This document shows, in pieces, positions 36,682 to 44,289 of a stretch of DNA of 64,000 nucleotides. Source of the stretch: Kitasatospora sp. NBC_01287 (GTDB lineage Bacteria > Actinomycetota > Actinomycetes > Streptomycetales > Streptomycetaceae); assembly GCF_026340565.1 (NCBI RefSeq), contig NZ_JAPEPB010000001.1:3820501-3884500 (forward strand), written 5' to 3'. The position numbers and the translations under genes were made by a program. Under the pieces are notes generated by a model that searched no databases, was not told the DNA's origin, and saw only the letters and a list, made by a program, of their open reading frames with translations. Numbering within the stretch: position 1 is the first letter of the stretch; each line of letters starts with the position of its first letter.

Positions 36682-38724
36682 TCATCGCGCCAGGAAGCTG
36701 TTCAGCGCCTTGCTGCGGATGTCCCGCGTCATCGCCAGTTGCTCCAGCAACCGCCTCTCGTGGGCGTCGAATCTCGCCATGGCTTCGCCGATGGACCGCT
36801 GGGCGCCGAGATCGGGAAGGGCGACGGGCAGCATCCCGAGCACCTCGAGCGAGATGGTCCGCAGAGCCAGGCTCCCGGTCGAATGGGTGTCGAGCCACTC
36901 CCGGGCTCCGGGGCTGCGCAGGAATGCCGCCAAGTAGTGGGAGTCAACGGCATCAGGAGGACTGATCACGAAACAGCCGGTGCCGCAGACCCAGCCCTGC
37001 TCTTCTTCTCCGACCACGGCGCATCGCCCGAGATCACCCCGGCGGGCGACCACGATGTCCCCGCGATTCAACCGAAAGCGGTCAAGTCGTTCGGCATGCT
37101 GCTCGGAGATGTACTTGATGCCGTCCTCGATGAAGCCGATGTCCGAGATATCCTTCGGCATCACAACGGGCACCCCTCCGGCCTCCACGTAGTCCTGGGC
37201 CCGGACCAGGCTTCCCGAAGGCCCTGCGAGCAGCCGCACGGGGCGGCCGCCGACCGTCGACCGGCCACTCACCACGTCCTTCAGCAGCAGGTTCTGGCAT
37301 CGGATGCCGTCCTGCGCCAGCTGATCCTGTGCGCCGGCGACCTGCGCCAGTTCCGCTCCGAGCTCCGATGTCTCGCGGTTGCGCCGCTCGAAATCGGCCA
37401 GCATGGCGCTCAGGTCTGCGGCCAGGCTCGGCCCGCCCTCCTTCCGGAGGTAGGTCCGCGGATCCAAGTTGCCTGCGTTCTGGATGAGTTCGGCGTAGGT
37501 GACCGATCGGGAGAAACCCGGCTCGTCCACCTCCCCCGAGCCTGCGAGCCAGAGTCGGAAGCGATCTGCGATGCGGTCGACGTCCTCGCCCGACAGCACG
37601 CGGGGCCGCTCCGACGACCGACCCCCCGCACTGCGCGCATCGACGAGGATCACGGAGTCGCTTCGGTGCACCGGACGGGACTGACGGCCTCGGCCGAGTA
37701 CCCAGACGTGCACCGCGATGTTGGTACCCGCGAAGAGGTGCGCCGGCAGGGCGATCACCGCGAGAACCGCGCCCAGGGCGACCATCTCGCGGCGGATCAG
37801 CGCCTCCGCTCCTCCCGCCCAAGCCGCCCGCGCAGGCATCACGACCGCCGCGATCCCGCCTTCCTTGAGCTGGGACCAGACAAGCTGCAACCAGGCGAAG
37901 TTGGCACTCGACTCCGCTGGCGCGATGAACTGCCGCTCTCCCCACCCGTCGATCCGCTGATTGAACGGCGGGTTGCTCAGCACCCGGTCGGCACGGCCCA
38001 GGTTCCCGTCCCGCAACAACGCCGCGGGATCCGCCAGTTCCACCTGCGGCATGCTCACCCCGTGCAAGGCCAGGTTCAACATCGCCGGGCGCACATTGCT
38101 CCGGTCCACCGCGTACGCCTCGAACGAGTTGTCGCTGACCGGCCACCGCTCGGCCAAGTGCCGAGCAGCAGCCGCGAGCATGCTGCCGGTACCACAGGCC
38201 GGATCCATGATCCGGTCTCCCGGACGAGGGTCAGCCAGATCCACGAGCAGATCAGCGACCCCGCGTGGCGTGTAGAACTCCCCTCCCGGCAACGCCCCTT
38301 CCGCCGCGTGCCGTTGGAGCAGCAGCTCACAGACGTCGGCCACCGCGACCTCTCCGAAGCCGGGGCCCCGGTCCAGCGCCGCGACGAAGGCCGTCATCCA
38401 GGCGGCATCGTCCGGTCCGCTCCCGAGGTCGAGGTCCGACGACCAGGGCAGCGGAAAACCCGGTCGCCGGGCCGCCCCCTGCAAAGCCCCCCGCAGGTCG
38501 GCCACCGGGGAGAAACCGACGGCGGCCTCCGCCGAGGCGCGCCTCCACCGCTTCGCGAAATCATCCTCGGGTCGGCCTTCCGCCTCCACAAAGGCGGCCA
38601 GCACCAGGATCGCCAGCATCGCGTCGAGGTCACCGGACGTACCGCGGCCACGCCGGTACGGCGCGTACGCCCGCCACAACCGCTCGGCAACCTCTGCTGC
38701 CGGGTCTGCCGCTTCTGCGATCAT
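36682..38724 (-). CDS. N-6 DNA methylase fused to a type I specificity (TRD) domain
   Basis: 680 residues; the ATG at 38724 has GAGGGAG 9 nt upstream, whereas the ATG at 38733 has it at only 1 nt. HsdM-like: helical N-terminus (1-145), GGEFYTPRGVADLLVDL, SAM-binding DPACGTG (174-180), catalytic NPPF (251-254), and VVMPARAAWAGG. The last about 200 residues form one HsdS-like half: a TRD (RLLAGPSGSLVRAQDYVEAGGVPVVMPKDI..., RGDIVVARRGDLGRCAVV) and a coiled helix (AMARFDAHERRLLEQLAMTRDIRSKALN). No HsdR is present, so this is a self-contained adenine methylase, not a complete type I restriction system. Confidence 0.88.
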   Translation of the reverse strand: MIAEAADPAAEVAERLWRAYAPYRRGRGTSGDLDAMLAILVLAAFVEAEGRPEDDFAKRWRRASAEAAVGFSPVADLRGALQGAARRPGFPLPWSSDLDLGSGPDDAAWMTAFVAALDRGPGFGEVAVADVCELLLQRHAAEGALPGGEFYTPRGVADLLVDLADPRPGDRIMDPACGTGSMLAAAARHLAERWPVSDNSFEAYAVDRSNVRPAMLNLALHGVSMPQVELADPAALLRDGNLGRADRVLSNPPFNQRIDGWGERQFIAPAESSANFAWLQLVWSQLKEGGIAAVVMPARAAWAGGAEALIRREMVALGAVLAVIALPAHLFAGTNIAVHVWVLGRGRQSRPVHRSDSVILVDARSAGGRSSERPRVLSGEDVDRIADRFRLWLAGSGEVDEPGFSRSVTYAELIQNAGNLDPRTYLRKEGGPSLAADLSAMLADFERRNRETSELGAELAQVAGAQDQLAQDGIRCQNLLLKDVVSGRSTVGGRPVRLLAGPSGSLVRAQDYVEAGGVPVVMPKDISDIGFIEDGIKYISEQHAERLDRFRLNRGDIVVARRGDLGRCAVVGEEEQGWVCGTGCFVISPPDAVDSHYLAAFLRSPGAREWLDTHSTGSLALRTISLEVLGMLPVALPDLGAQRSIGEAMARFDAHERRLLEQLAMTRDIRSKALNSFLAR

Positions 38725-38755
38725 CGAATGCATCTCCCTCGAAGTCCTTCTCGTC

Positions 38756-38872
38756 CTACTTCACCTGGCTGACGAAGTACGCCCCGGCGGTGACCATGAT
38801 CAGCAGGCACAGTCGCAGCGTCGCGCCCGTGCTCTGCATCGCCCTGCCCAACAGGTCGATGAACGCTTTCAT
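38756..38872 (-). CDS. Tiny single-pass membrane protein upstream of the methylase
   Basis: 38 residues, MKAFIDLLGRAMQSTGATLR then a hydrophobic helix (LCLLIMVTAGAYFV) and SQVK. The ATG at 38872 has AGGAGAG about 10-13 nt upstream. It ends 32 bp before the methylase start, in the same direction, so it leads the operon. Small hydrophobic proteins of this kind accompany some defence and toxin modules, but no function can be assigned. Confidence 0.6.
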   Translation of the reverse strand: MKAFIDLLGRAMQSTGATLRLCLLIMVTAGAYFVSQVK

Positions 38873-38901
38873 CGTGTCCCGACTCTCCTGATAGATCTAT
38901 A

Positions 38902-38920
38902 TGCGCAGTATTACTGCGCA
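38902..38920. promoter_or_regulatory. Operator-like palindrome before the methylase operon
   Basis: TGCGCAGT-ATT-ACTGCGCA, perfect 8-bp arms, lies 30 bp upstream of the tiny membrane protein start. The AT-rich ATATAGATCTAT between them could be the -10 region. Confidence 0.55.
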
Positions 38921-39300
38921 CTCTCATCGACATCGCCGACCGAAGACTGACATCCCGTCAGGTCGGCATACTGCTCAGACTAGCGGCAAGCTGGCGCATG
39001 CGAGGGGAGTGGCGCATCGAGTCGGGGGCCAGACGCGCTCTGCGCGCAGCAGCGCTGCGCACATCAGCTCAGGGCAAGCCGCAGCTCCGACCGTCGATCC
39101 ACTCGACGGAACTGCGGCGACGGCACGCCCATGAAAGCCCTGCATGTGACTCAGATCACCTGCAAGCTCGGACCCCCCTGCTCGCAGGGGGCCTACGGCT
39201 TCTCGATCAGGTTCAGGAGATGCCGCTTGCCGGTCGGAATGGCCGACCTCACCCGGATGCGTGGACAGGTGCGGAGCACAGAAGGCCTCCATCACGTAAT
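38921..39300. other. Gene-free stretch between the methylase operon and the toxin-antitoxin pair
   Basis: No credible gene in either strand. It includes a small hairpin, CCCCC-TGCTCGCA-GGGGG (about 39174-39191), and must hold the divergent promoters. Confidence 0.5.
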
Positions 39301-39304
39301 AGAA

Positions 39305-39317
39305 AGTGTCTTACACT
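39305..39317 (+). promoter_or_regulatory. Probable autoregulatory operator/-10 of the toxin-antitoxin operon
   Basis: AGTGT-CTT-ACACT is a perfect inverted repeat containing the -10-like TTACACT, 6 bp from the antitoxin ATG. This implies a leaderless message and repression by the antitoxin, as is usual for such operons. Confidence 0.5.
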
Positions 39318-39323
39318 GCGACC

Positions 39324-39596
39324 ATGAAGCCGACCCGAGCCGGGACCACCGAGAACATCTCCGTGTCCATGCCCACAGAGCTGATCAGTGAGCTCCGCTC
39401 TCGAACAGGTCGCCGCGGGCTGTCCAGCTACATCACCGAGGCGGTCAGGCACCAACTCGCCATGGACGGGCTCGCCGAGATCGTGTCGTCCCACGAAGAA
39501 GAGCACGGCGTGCTCACGGAGCAGGAGATCGAAGCCGCTCGTCGCGAGCTGTTCGGAGACGAGAACGCCGGTGGCGTCGAACGAGGCGCTGCGTGA
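39324..39596 (+). CDS. Ribbon-helix-helix (CopG-like) antitoxin
   Basis: 90 residues from the ATG at 39324; no Shine-Dalgarno sequence. NISVSMPTELISELRSRTGRRGLSSYITEAVRHQL fits the strand-helix-helix DNA-binding fold. The acidic tail (EIVSSHEEEHGVLTEQEIEAARREL) would wrap the toxin. It overlaps the PIN toxin gene start by 4 bp (GTGA), the standard antitoxin-first order of VapBC-like systems. Confidence 0.85.
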   Translation: MKPTRAGTTENISVSMPTELISELRSRTGRRGLSSYITEAVRHQLAMDGLAEIVSSHEEEHGVLTEQEIEAARRELFGDENAGGVERGAA

Positions 39597-40000
39597 AGGA
39601 GCAGCCGGCCCGCTCGCTGGTGCTGGACTCCGAGGCGCTCTCCCTGCTCCTGCGCAACGACCGTGGGATGGCGGCTCGCATCGAGGCGTCCCGGCAGGTC
39701 GGAGTGCCCGTCCTCGTGTCTGCGCTGACCATCGTTGAAGCAGCGCAGGGGAAGACCGATCTGGCGCGCTTGAAGTGGGTGCTATCCCGGCTGCGGGTGG
39801 AACCGGTCAGCCAGGAGGATTCCCTGACCGCAGTGGCGCTGCTTCGAGACGCAGGCGGGTTGCACGGGCACAAGTACGCGATCGACGCTCTCGTCGCCGC
39901 GCTCGCGCTCCGAGTCGCGGGCCCCGTGATCGTCCTGACCTCCGACCGCGACGACTGGTCGAAGCTCTGCGGAGGCCGCGTGATCATCAGAGAGGTGTGA
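39593..40000 (+). CDS. PIN-domain toxin (VapC-like)
   Basis: 135 residues from a GTG at 39593. Acidic residues of the PIN ribonuclease site are in place: LVLDSEALSLLL (Asp12), ALTIVEAAQGK (Glu), KYAIDALVAALAL (Asp) and VLTSDRDDWSKL (Asp). Expected to cleave tRNA or other RNA when free of antitoxin. Its TGA stop (39998-40000) is exactly the 3-bp target duplicated by the IS that begins at 40001, so the gene was left intact. Confidence 0.87.
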   Translation: MKEQPARSLVLDSEALSLLLRNDRGMAARIEASRQVGVPVLVSALTIVEAAQGKTDLARLKWVLSRLRVEPVSQEDSLTAVALLRDAGGLHGHKYAIDALVAALALRVAGPVIVLTSDRDDWSKLCGGRVIIREV

Positions 40001-40150
40001 GAGCGTTGTGGTGAACCGTGCGGCGTTCGAGGTTTGCAGGTGGGGAGGGTGAGCGTTCGCACGCAGGTGCCCGTGACCGCTTGGGCGTGAAGCAACGGGC
40101 CCCTTGGTAGAGAGCTGGTTGTCGAGACCGCTTTCGCCCGAGGAGGCCCG

Positions 40151-41116
40151 TTGCCCAACCAGTTCAGCACTCCCGGTGCCGGCGAGTCCACTGCGCTCAC
40201 TCCGGGGTGTGACTGCTACGTGCACCTGTACGGGGCGATCGGGGAGGGGCACCGCGCGCCGCGCTACGACAGCGACATGACGGACGCCGAATGGGCGGTG
40301 ATCCGCGGCGCGATGCCGATGCCCGCCTGGCTGGAGGGGAAGGGCGGACGCCCTGAGGCGCACTGCCACCGGGGGGTGATCGACGCGGTGCGCTATCTGG
40401 TCGACAATGGCGTCAAGTGGCGCAATCTGCCTGCGGACTACCCCTTCTGGCGGGCGGTGTACGACTTCTTCCGCCGCTGGCGCCGCCACGGCTACATCCG
40501 CGAGCTCTACCAGCGCTTGCGCCGCACCGAGCGCAAGAAGCAGGGCAAGGCGACGGAGCCGAGCGCGGGCATCATCGACTCTCAGTCCGTGGACGGCTCG
40601 GAGACCTGTCCGGCCACCTCACGCGGCTTCGACGGCGGCAAGCTGCGCGACGGGCGCAAGCGCCACGTCCTGACCGACACCGGCGGACTGCTGCTGGAGG
40701 TCACCGTCACCGCGGCCAACGTGCACGACTCCAAGGCCGCCCCGGAGTTGCTCGAGGCATTCATGGCCGAGCCCGGACGGCTGCTCGAACTCGTGTGGAC
40801 GGACTCCGCCTACCAGGGCCAGGAACTGGCCGACGCCTTCGCCGCGCACGGGGTGAGAGTGGAGGTGGTCAAGCGCACCGACGGAACCAAGGGGTTCAGG
40901 GTACTGGCGCGCAGGTGGGTGGTGGAGCGCACGCTCGGCTGGCTCTCGCGCTCGCGGCGCCTGAACCGCGACCACGAGCGCCGCGACGACCACCACGTGC
41001 AGATGGTGTGGTGGGCCGCCTCGATCACCCTCGGCCGGCGGATGGCCCGCCAGCGCCTGCACTGGCCCGAGTTCCGCCCGCACCGGCTCCCCGCGCCGGG
41101 CCCGGCGCGGGGATGA
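40151..41116 (+). CDS. IS5-family DDE transposase
   Basis: 321 residues from a TTG at 40151, preceded by AGGAGG; a start at MTDAEW inside is also possible. DDE residues: AGIIDSQSVDG (first Asp), ELVWTDSAYQGQEL (second Asp) and RRWVVERTLGWLSRSRRLNRDHE (Glu in the Y/W-type signature). An N-terminal HTH region (VIDAVRYLVDNGVKWRNLP) binds the ends. The frame is intact, so the element may still be active. Confidence 0.93.
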   Translation: MPNQFSTPGAGESTALTPGCDCYVHLYGAIGEGHRAPRYDSDMTDAEWAVIRGAMPMPAWLEGKGGRPEAHCHRGVIDAVRYLVDNGVKWRNLPADYPFWRAVYDFFRRWRRHGYIRELYQRLRRTERKKQGKATEPSAGIIDSQSVDGSETCPATSRGFDGGKLRDGRKRHVLTDTGGLLLEVTVTAANVHDSKAAPELLEAFMAEPGRLLELVWTDSAYQGQELADAFAAHGVRVEVVKRTDGTKGFRVLARRWVVERTLGWLSRSRRLNRDHERRDDHHVQMVWWAASITLGRRMARQRLHWPEFRPHRLPAPGPARG

Positions 41117-41711
41117 ACAACCCGCCCGGCACCCGCCCCAGCCAGCCCCTGGCCTGCAGCGCATAGGCCCGGTGACGGACCTTCTCGATCTCCTTCAGCC
41201 GCTCTGCGTCCCGCCCCAGCGCGACAGTCAACGCCTTGACCGCCACCGGGGCACCCGCACCCGCGACCACATCGAAGACCTGCCGATAGGCCCCGGCCAG
41301 CACCTCCACGCCCAGGCCCGGCTGCCACGCAGGCGGCCGCGGATCGTAACCCGTCCGCAGGACCGAAGGCACCGCGGGCACTGCCGGCTCCGGCACGCCG
41401 TCCCCCGCCTCGTGCGGCGGCTGCGGCGGCACTTGCGGTGCCGTCACCGGCGCCAGCGCGCGAGCGGTGGGCGTCACCGCAGTCAGCGGCTGCACCATCA
41501 CGGCCTCGGCCTCCTCCGCCAGCGCACGCAGCACCTCCTCCCGGCCGATCCGCGCACACTCCAACCGCTCCTGATGGACAGCCACCTGCTCCTGGGCCTC
41601 GCGCAGCAGCTCCTGCCAGGCATCCAACTCTTCCCGGGCCCGCGCCTCACGACGCTCCAGCAACGCAATCACCGACGGCACGAACGACACCTCCACCACC
41701 GACCCAACCAA
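41025..41711 (-). CDS. IS passenger protein, coiled-coil plus HTH-like, unknown function
   Basis: 228 residues, within the IS and overlapping the transposase 3' end antisense by 92 bp. The N-terminus (about 10-70) is a charged coiled coil (LLERREARAREELDAWQELLREAQEQVAVHQERLE). A Pro-rich linker is followed by a compact domain (about 130-195) with VAVKALTVALGRDAERLKEIEKVRHRAYALQARGWL, which resembles a winged helix. The C-terminal Gly/Ala tail lies over transposase sequence and may be incidental. Function unknown; an accessory role in transposition or target binding is possible. Confidence 0.6.
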   Translation of the reverse strand: MVGSVVEVSFVPSVIALLERREARAREELDAWQELLREAQEQVAVHQERLECARIGREEVLRALAEEAEAVMVQPLTAVTPTARALAPVTAPQVPPQPPHEAGDGVPEPAVPAVPSVLRTGYDPRPPAWQPGLGVEVLAGAYRQVFDVVAGAGAPVAVKALTVALGRDAERLKEIEKVRHRAYALQARGWLGRVPGGLFIPAPGPARGAGAGGTRASAGAGGPSAGRG

Positions 41712-41835
41712 CCGTCAGCTGGCTGCCCTGAAGAAGCCATCCACACACCACCGTGCTGAGGAAACCGCAGCTCATCGAGCTACAGAGCGGTTCACCACAA
41801 CGCTCTGAGCACCGCCGACTGCCGCGTTTGCGAGT

Positions 41836-42000
41836 TCACTGGCACCAGTGACACGCGGCGTAACCGACGGAGAGCAGCACCGGCACCCCGCGCCGCTCCG
41901 CCTCCGCGAACGCCTCGGGGGACCACTCCCACCAGTCGACGGGGTTGTCGGCGTGCTGCTGGAGATAGGGGGAGGTGGCATCGGCCAGGCGGTTCACCAT
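41836..42000 (-). pseudogene. yyaL: yyaL 5' fragment 2 (codons 1-52)
   Basis: From ATG 42000 or GTG 41997: [19 protein letters not shown] to GYAACHWC, then Gln-stop. In frame throughout, with its own substitutions (Leu to Gln, Pro to Glu, Gly to Ser), so it is not a recent copy of fragment 1 or of the present gene. The junction arms CACTGG (41837-41842), CA, CCAGTG (41845-41850) are perfect. Confidence 0.92.
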
Positions 42001-42231
42001 TCAGGCAGTATCCCAGCTTGACAACCCTTCGCCGCAAGATCTTGGCGAACCACGCCGGGCCAACCGCTGCCAGCCGGCCTGGTGCATGGCGCCTGCCGGC
42101 CATGACCTTCCAGGCGGAGCACCACTACTCTAACGGTTCGCCAGATCTCGCGTGTGAACGACGAAATAGCCCCGAACGGGATCGCACCCACTTCGGAGCT
42201 TCCAACAACAACGGAAGGCAACAGGAACGAT

Positions 42232-42483
42232 CTAGAAGTACGTGACCTGGACAATGTAAATCTGCTCATGCCGGACAATGGTCAGGAATTCGAACATGCC
42301 ACCGGAGACGTGGGCCGTCCTACTCCTGGGATTCTCGCCCCGATACGAGGTCCCGTCGAGGTAGAGGGCTTCCGCAGCTCGCACCAACTCGTCGGCCTTC
42401 TTCTCGACTTCGGCGACGAAGGCCGGCGGCGCTTCGCCGATGACGTATTCCTCGCTGGGGAGGTACTCCCAGGACCACGTCAT
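42232..42483 (-). CDS. RelE/ParE-like putative toxin
   Basis: 83 residues; the ATG at 42483 overlaps the preceding gene by 4 bp. The size, the order after a DUF6247 gene, and the closing GGMFEFLTIVRHEQIYIVQVTYF (beta strands) suit a small RelE-superfamily toxin, but the catalytic residues are not obvious. Visibly less GC-biased than the surrounding chromosome. Confidence 0.5.
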   Translation of the reverse strand: MTWSWEYLPSEEYVIGEAPPAFVAEVEKKADELVRAAEALYLDGTSYRGENPRSRTAHVSGGMFEFLTIVRHEQIYIVQVTYF

Positions 42484-42833
42484 ACGCCCAGCACCCGGTA
42501 TGCGGCTCGGATGATCTCAGCAGCGGTGAGGGCATGGCGCCTGGAGTCCTCCGGATCCTCGGCCACCTGCATGAGGTACTCGGCCCGGCGGAGCTTGGAG
42601 GCTGTCCCCGGATGCCGTTCGATCTCGACCACGACGGCCCATCGCAGGAGGAACCCCCGGAGAGGATCAAGGGTGTCGGACTCGATGGCCTTGGTGATCG
42701 CTTCAGCCTGCTCGGTCTGCATCTCCAGCAGACGGTCCGGCGCTACGACGGCAAGGGCAGCCCTGAGAGCGGTGATGGTCCGCTCCGGGCGCGGGATCAG
42801 CTCTTCGGCATGGTGCTCCGGCTGTGCGGTCAC
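42480..42833 (-). CDS. DUF6247-like protein, putative antitoxin partner
   Basis: 117 residues. Helical, with MTAQPEHHAEELIPRPERTI, LRAALAVVAPDRLLEMQTEQ and the characteristic ESDTLDPLRGFLLRWAVVVEIERHP. Resembles the actinobacterial DUF6247 family, commonly encoded just before a small toxin-like gene. A fragment of the same gene family survives at 55422-55472. ATGA overlap with the downstream gene supports coupling. Confidence 0.6.
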   Translation of the reverse strand: MTAQPEHHAEELIPRPERTITALRAALAVVAPDRLLEMQTEQAEAITKAIESDTLDPLRGFLLRWAVVVEIERHPGTASKLRRAEYLMQVAEDPEDSRRHALTAAEIIRAAYRVLGV

Positions 42834-42961
42834 GTCTCCTCCGTACAGTTGGCCACTGCCACGCTACAACGCGGCAGGCCCGCTGATCCTCCGGTTCGGA
42901 TGGCACAACGTCTTCGACTCGCTCACCACGTGTGCCCGGCTCAGTGCTGTTCGATAACAGT

Positions 42962-42988
42962 CCAGGTCAGGACTCTTGGTTGTGCTAA
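42962..42988. other. Right-end sequence of element 3, split by the composite transposon
   Basis: CCAGGTCAGGACT then CTTGGTTGTGCTAA, interrupted at TAA by the transposon and resumed at 46129 as TAAGTCATTGACACC. Rejoined, it aligns with the right end of element 1 (35365-35405) almost base for base. Confidence 0.8.
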
Positions 42989-43188
42989 GAGGTCGCGCGG
43001 ATAGGCGGCAGGCGGGGCCAGCTGACAGACGGAACAGGCACAGGTTCTGTGATCATGGAGTTGCGACGCTCTGTGATCACCGGGGAGACCTGTGCCTGCG
43101 CTGCCATCCTGGCTGACCGAACCGCTCTGGGACCAATTCGCCGCCCTGCTGCCGCAGCGGCCCGAGTTCGATCCGGCCCACCCGTTGG
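42989..43188 (+). pseudogene. Truncated left IS copy (transposase 5' end only)
   Basis: Encodes MPALPSWLTEPLWDQFAALL from 43092 and stops matching the other copy after CACCCGTTGG (about 43188). The rest of the IS has been deleted. Confidence 0.9.
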
Positions 43189-43228
43189 CGCGGTCGTTCT
43201 GGCTGCGCCGCCGGACGGCCGGTGTTCG

Positions 43229-44101
43229 TCAGGGTGTCTTCGGGTGCCTGGTGTCTGCCGGCCTGCTGCGTGCTGTGTCGATTGGTTCGGTGTGTGAGAG
43301 TGCGGCGAGGAGTTGCAGTTTCTCGTCGCTGTCGCTGTCCTTGTCTGGGTAGTAGACGACCAGGATGACGTCGTCTACGGGGAGTTTGTCGCGGTGGAGC
43401 CGTAGTTCACCGACGACTGGGTGGTTGACGGTGGTGGTGCCTCCGTCGAGGTTGCGGACGTCGTGTCGGGCCCACAGGGTGCGGAACCGCTGGCTGGACA
43501 GTGCGAGTTCTCCGACGAGTTCGACGAACCGGGGATTGTCGGTGTCGTCCCCGATGGTGGTGCGAAGGGTGGCGATGAAGCCGGCTGCGGCTTTCGTCCA
43601 GTCCTGCTGGAAGGCTTGTTCATCGGGGTCGAGGAGAAGGGAACGGAGCCGGTTCTCACCGGGCCGCAGTCGCGGGGAGAGCGCGACGGCCATCGGGTTG
43701 GAGGCCAGGACGTCGAAGGCGCGTCCCTCGACGAACGCGGGTATCTGAAGGTGGGCAAGGAACTGGTGCACCCGTGCCGGTACCTGCTCGGGTCGCCTGC
43801 GACGCGGCGTCCGTGGGCGGGCTGCCACGAGGCCGAGCAGATACGTCCGCTCGATGTGGTCGAGGTGCAGGACACGCGCGAGTGATTCGAGGACCTGAGG
43901 AGAAGGATTCTTGTCGCGGCCCCGTTCCAGGCGCAGATAGTAATCGGCGCTGATTCCGGCGAGCAGGGCGACTTCCTCACGGCGCAGGCCCGGGACGCGG
44001 CGGTTGCCGCCGGACGGGAGCCCCGCCTGCACCGGGGAGACCAGCTCACGCCGGGCGCGGAGGTAGCTGCCGAGCCGGTTGCCGGATTCCTCATCCTTCA
44101 T
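43229..44101 (-). CDS. Helix-turn-helix regulator, MmyB-like
   Basis: 290 residues from the ATG at 44101. N-terminal HTH (about 5-75: LGSYLRARRELVSPVQAGLP, RVPGLRREEVALLAGISADYYLRLERGRDKNPSPQVLESLARVL) and C-terminal MmyB-type ligand-binding domain (about 105-270: FDVLASNPMAVALSP, FIATLRTTIGD, RFRTLWARHDVR, HPVVGELRLHRDKL). In Streptomyces these regulators normally control a divergent oxidoreductase gene, exactly the arrangement here with the SDR at 44290. Confidence 0.9.
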   Translation of the reverse strand: MKDEESGNRLGSYLRARRELVSPVQAGLPSGGNRRVPGLRREEVALLAGISADYYLRLERGRDKNPSPQVLESLARVLHLDHIERTYLLGLVAARPRTPRRRRPEQVPARVHQFLAHLQIPAFVEGRAFDVLASNPMAVALSPRLRPGENRLRSLLLDPDEQAFQQDWTKAAAGFIATLRTTIGDDTDNPRFVELVGELALSSQRFRTLWARHDVRNLDGGTTTVNHPVVGELRLHRDKLPVDDVILVVYYPDKDSDSDEKLQLLAALSHTEPIDTARSRPADTRHPKTP

Positions 44102-44289
44102 ACCGACACCGTAATGCGGTGCGCGCGTTTCAGAGGGGGCCCTGGCAGGACCAGGGAAGACGGGGGCCCTGCCACACCCGGCGGATGCCGTCAAGACTTG
44201 CGGCATCACTGTTTGTGAAGGACAGGGACCATCGCTGAATGCGCCGCGAGCCTGAACGCCGTCGCGCCCTGAACTGAAGGGAAGATCTC

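Larger units (their letters stand above)
40001..41805. mobile_element. IS5-family insertion sequence with passenger gene
   Basis: 1805 bp. The terminal inverted repeats are exact over 18 bp: GAGCGTTGTGGTGAACCG (40001-40018) and its complement (41788-41805). The flanking direct repeat is TGA (39998-40000 and 41806-41808), matching the TNA targets of the IS427/IS1031-type groups. It contains the transposase (rightward) and a convergent gene not seen in simple IS5 elements. Confidence 0.9.
35403..41844. mobile_element. Element 2: RAMA-like protein, methylase-specificity fusion, RHH/PIN pair, IS
   Basis: Lies between the junctions at 35401-35402 and 41843-41844. Without the later IS insertion (40001-41805 plus one TGA) it would be about 4.6 kb. 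It carries a leftward modification-type operon and a rightward toxin-antitoxin pair placed just inside the right end. Confidence 0.6.

Noticed and set aside
36058..38872. Complete type I restriction-modification system
   Set aside because: No HsdR nuclease is encoded; specificity and methylase functions are fused in one protein.
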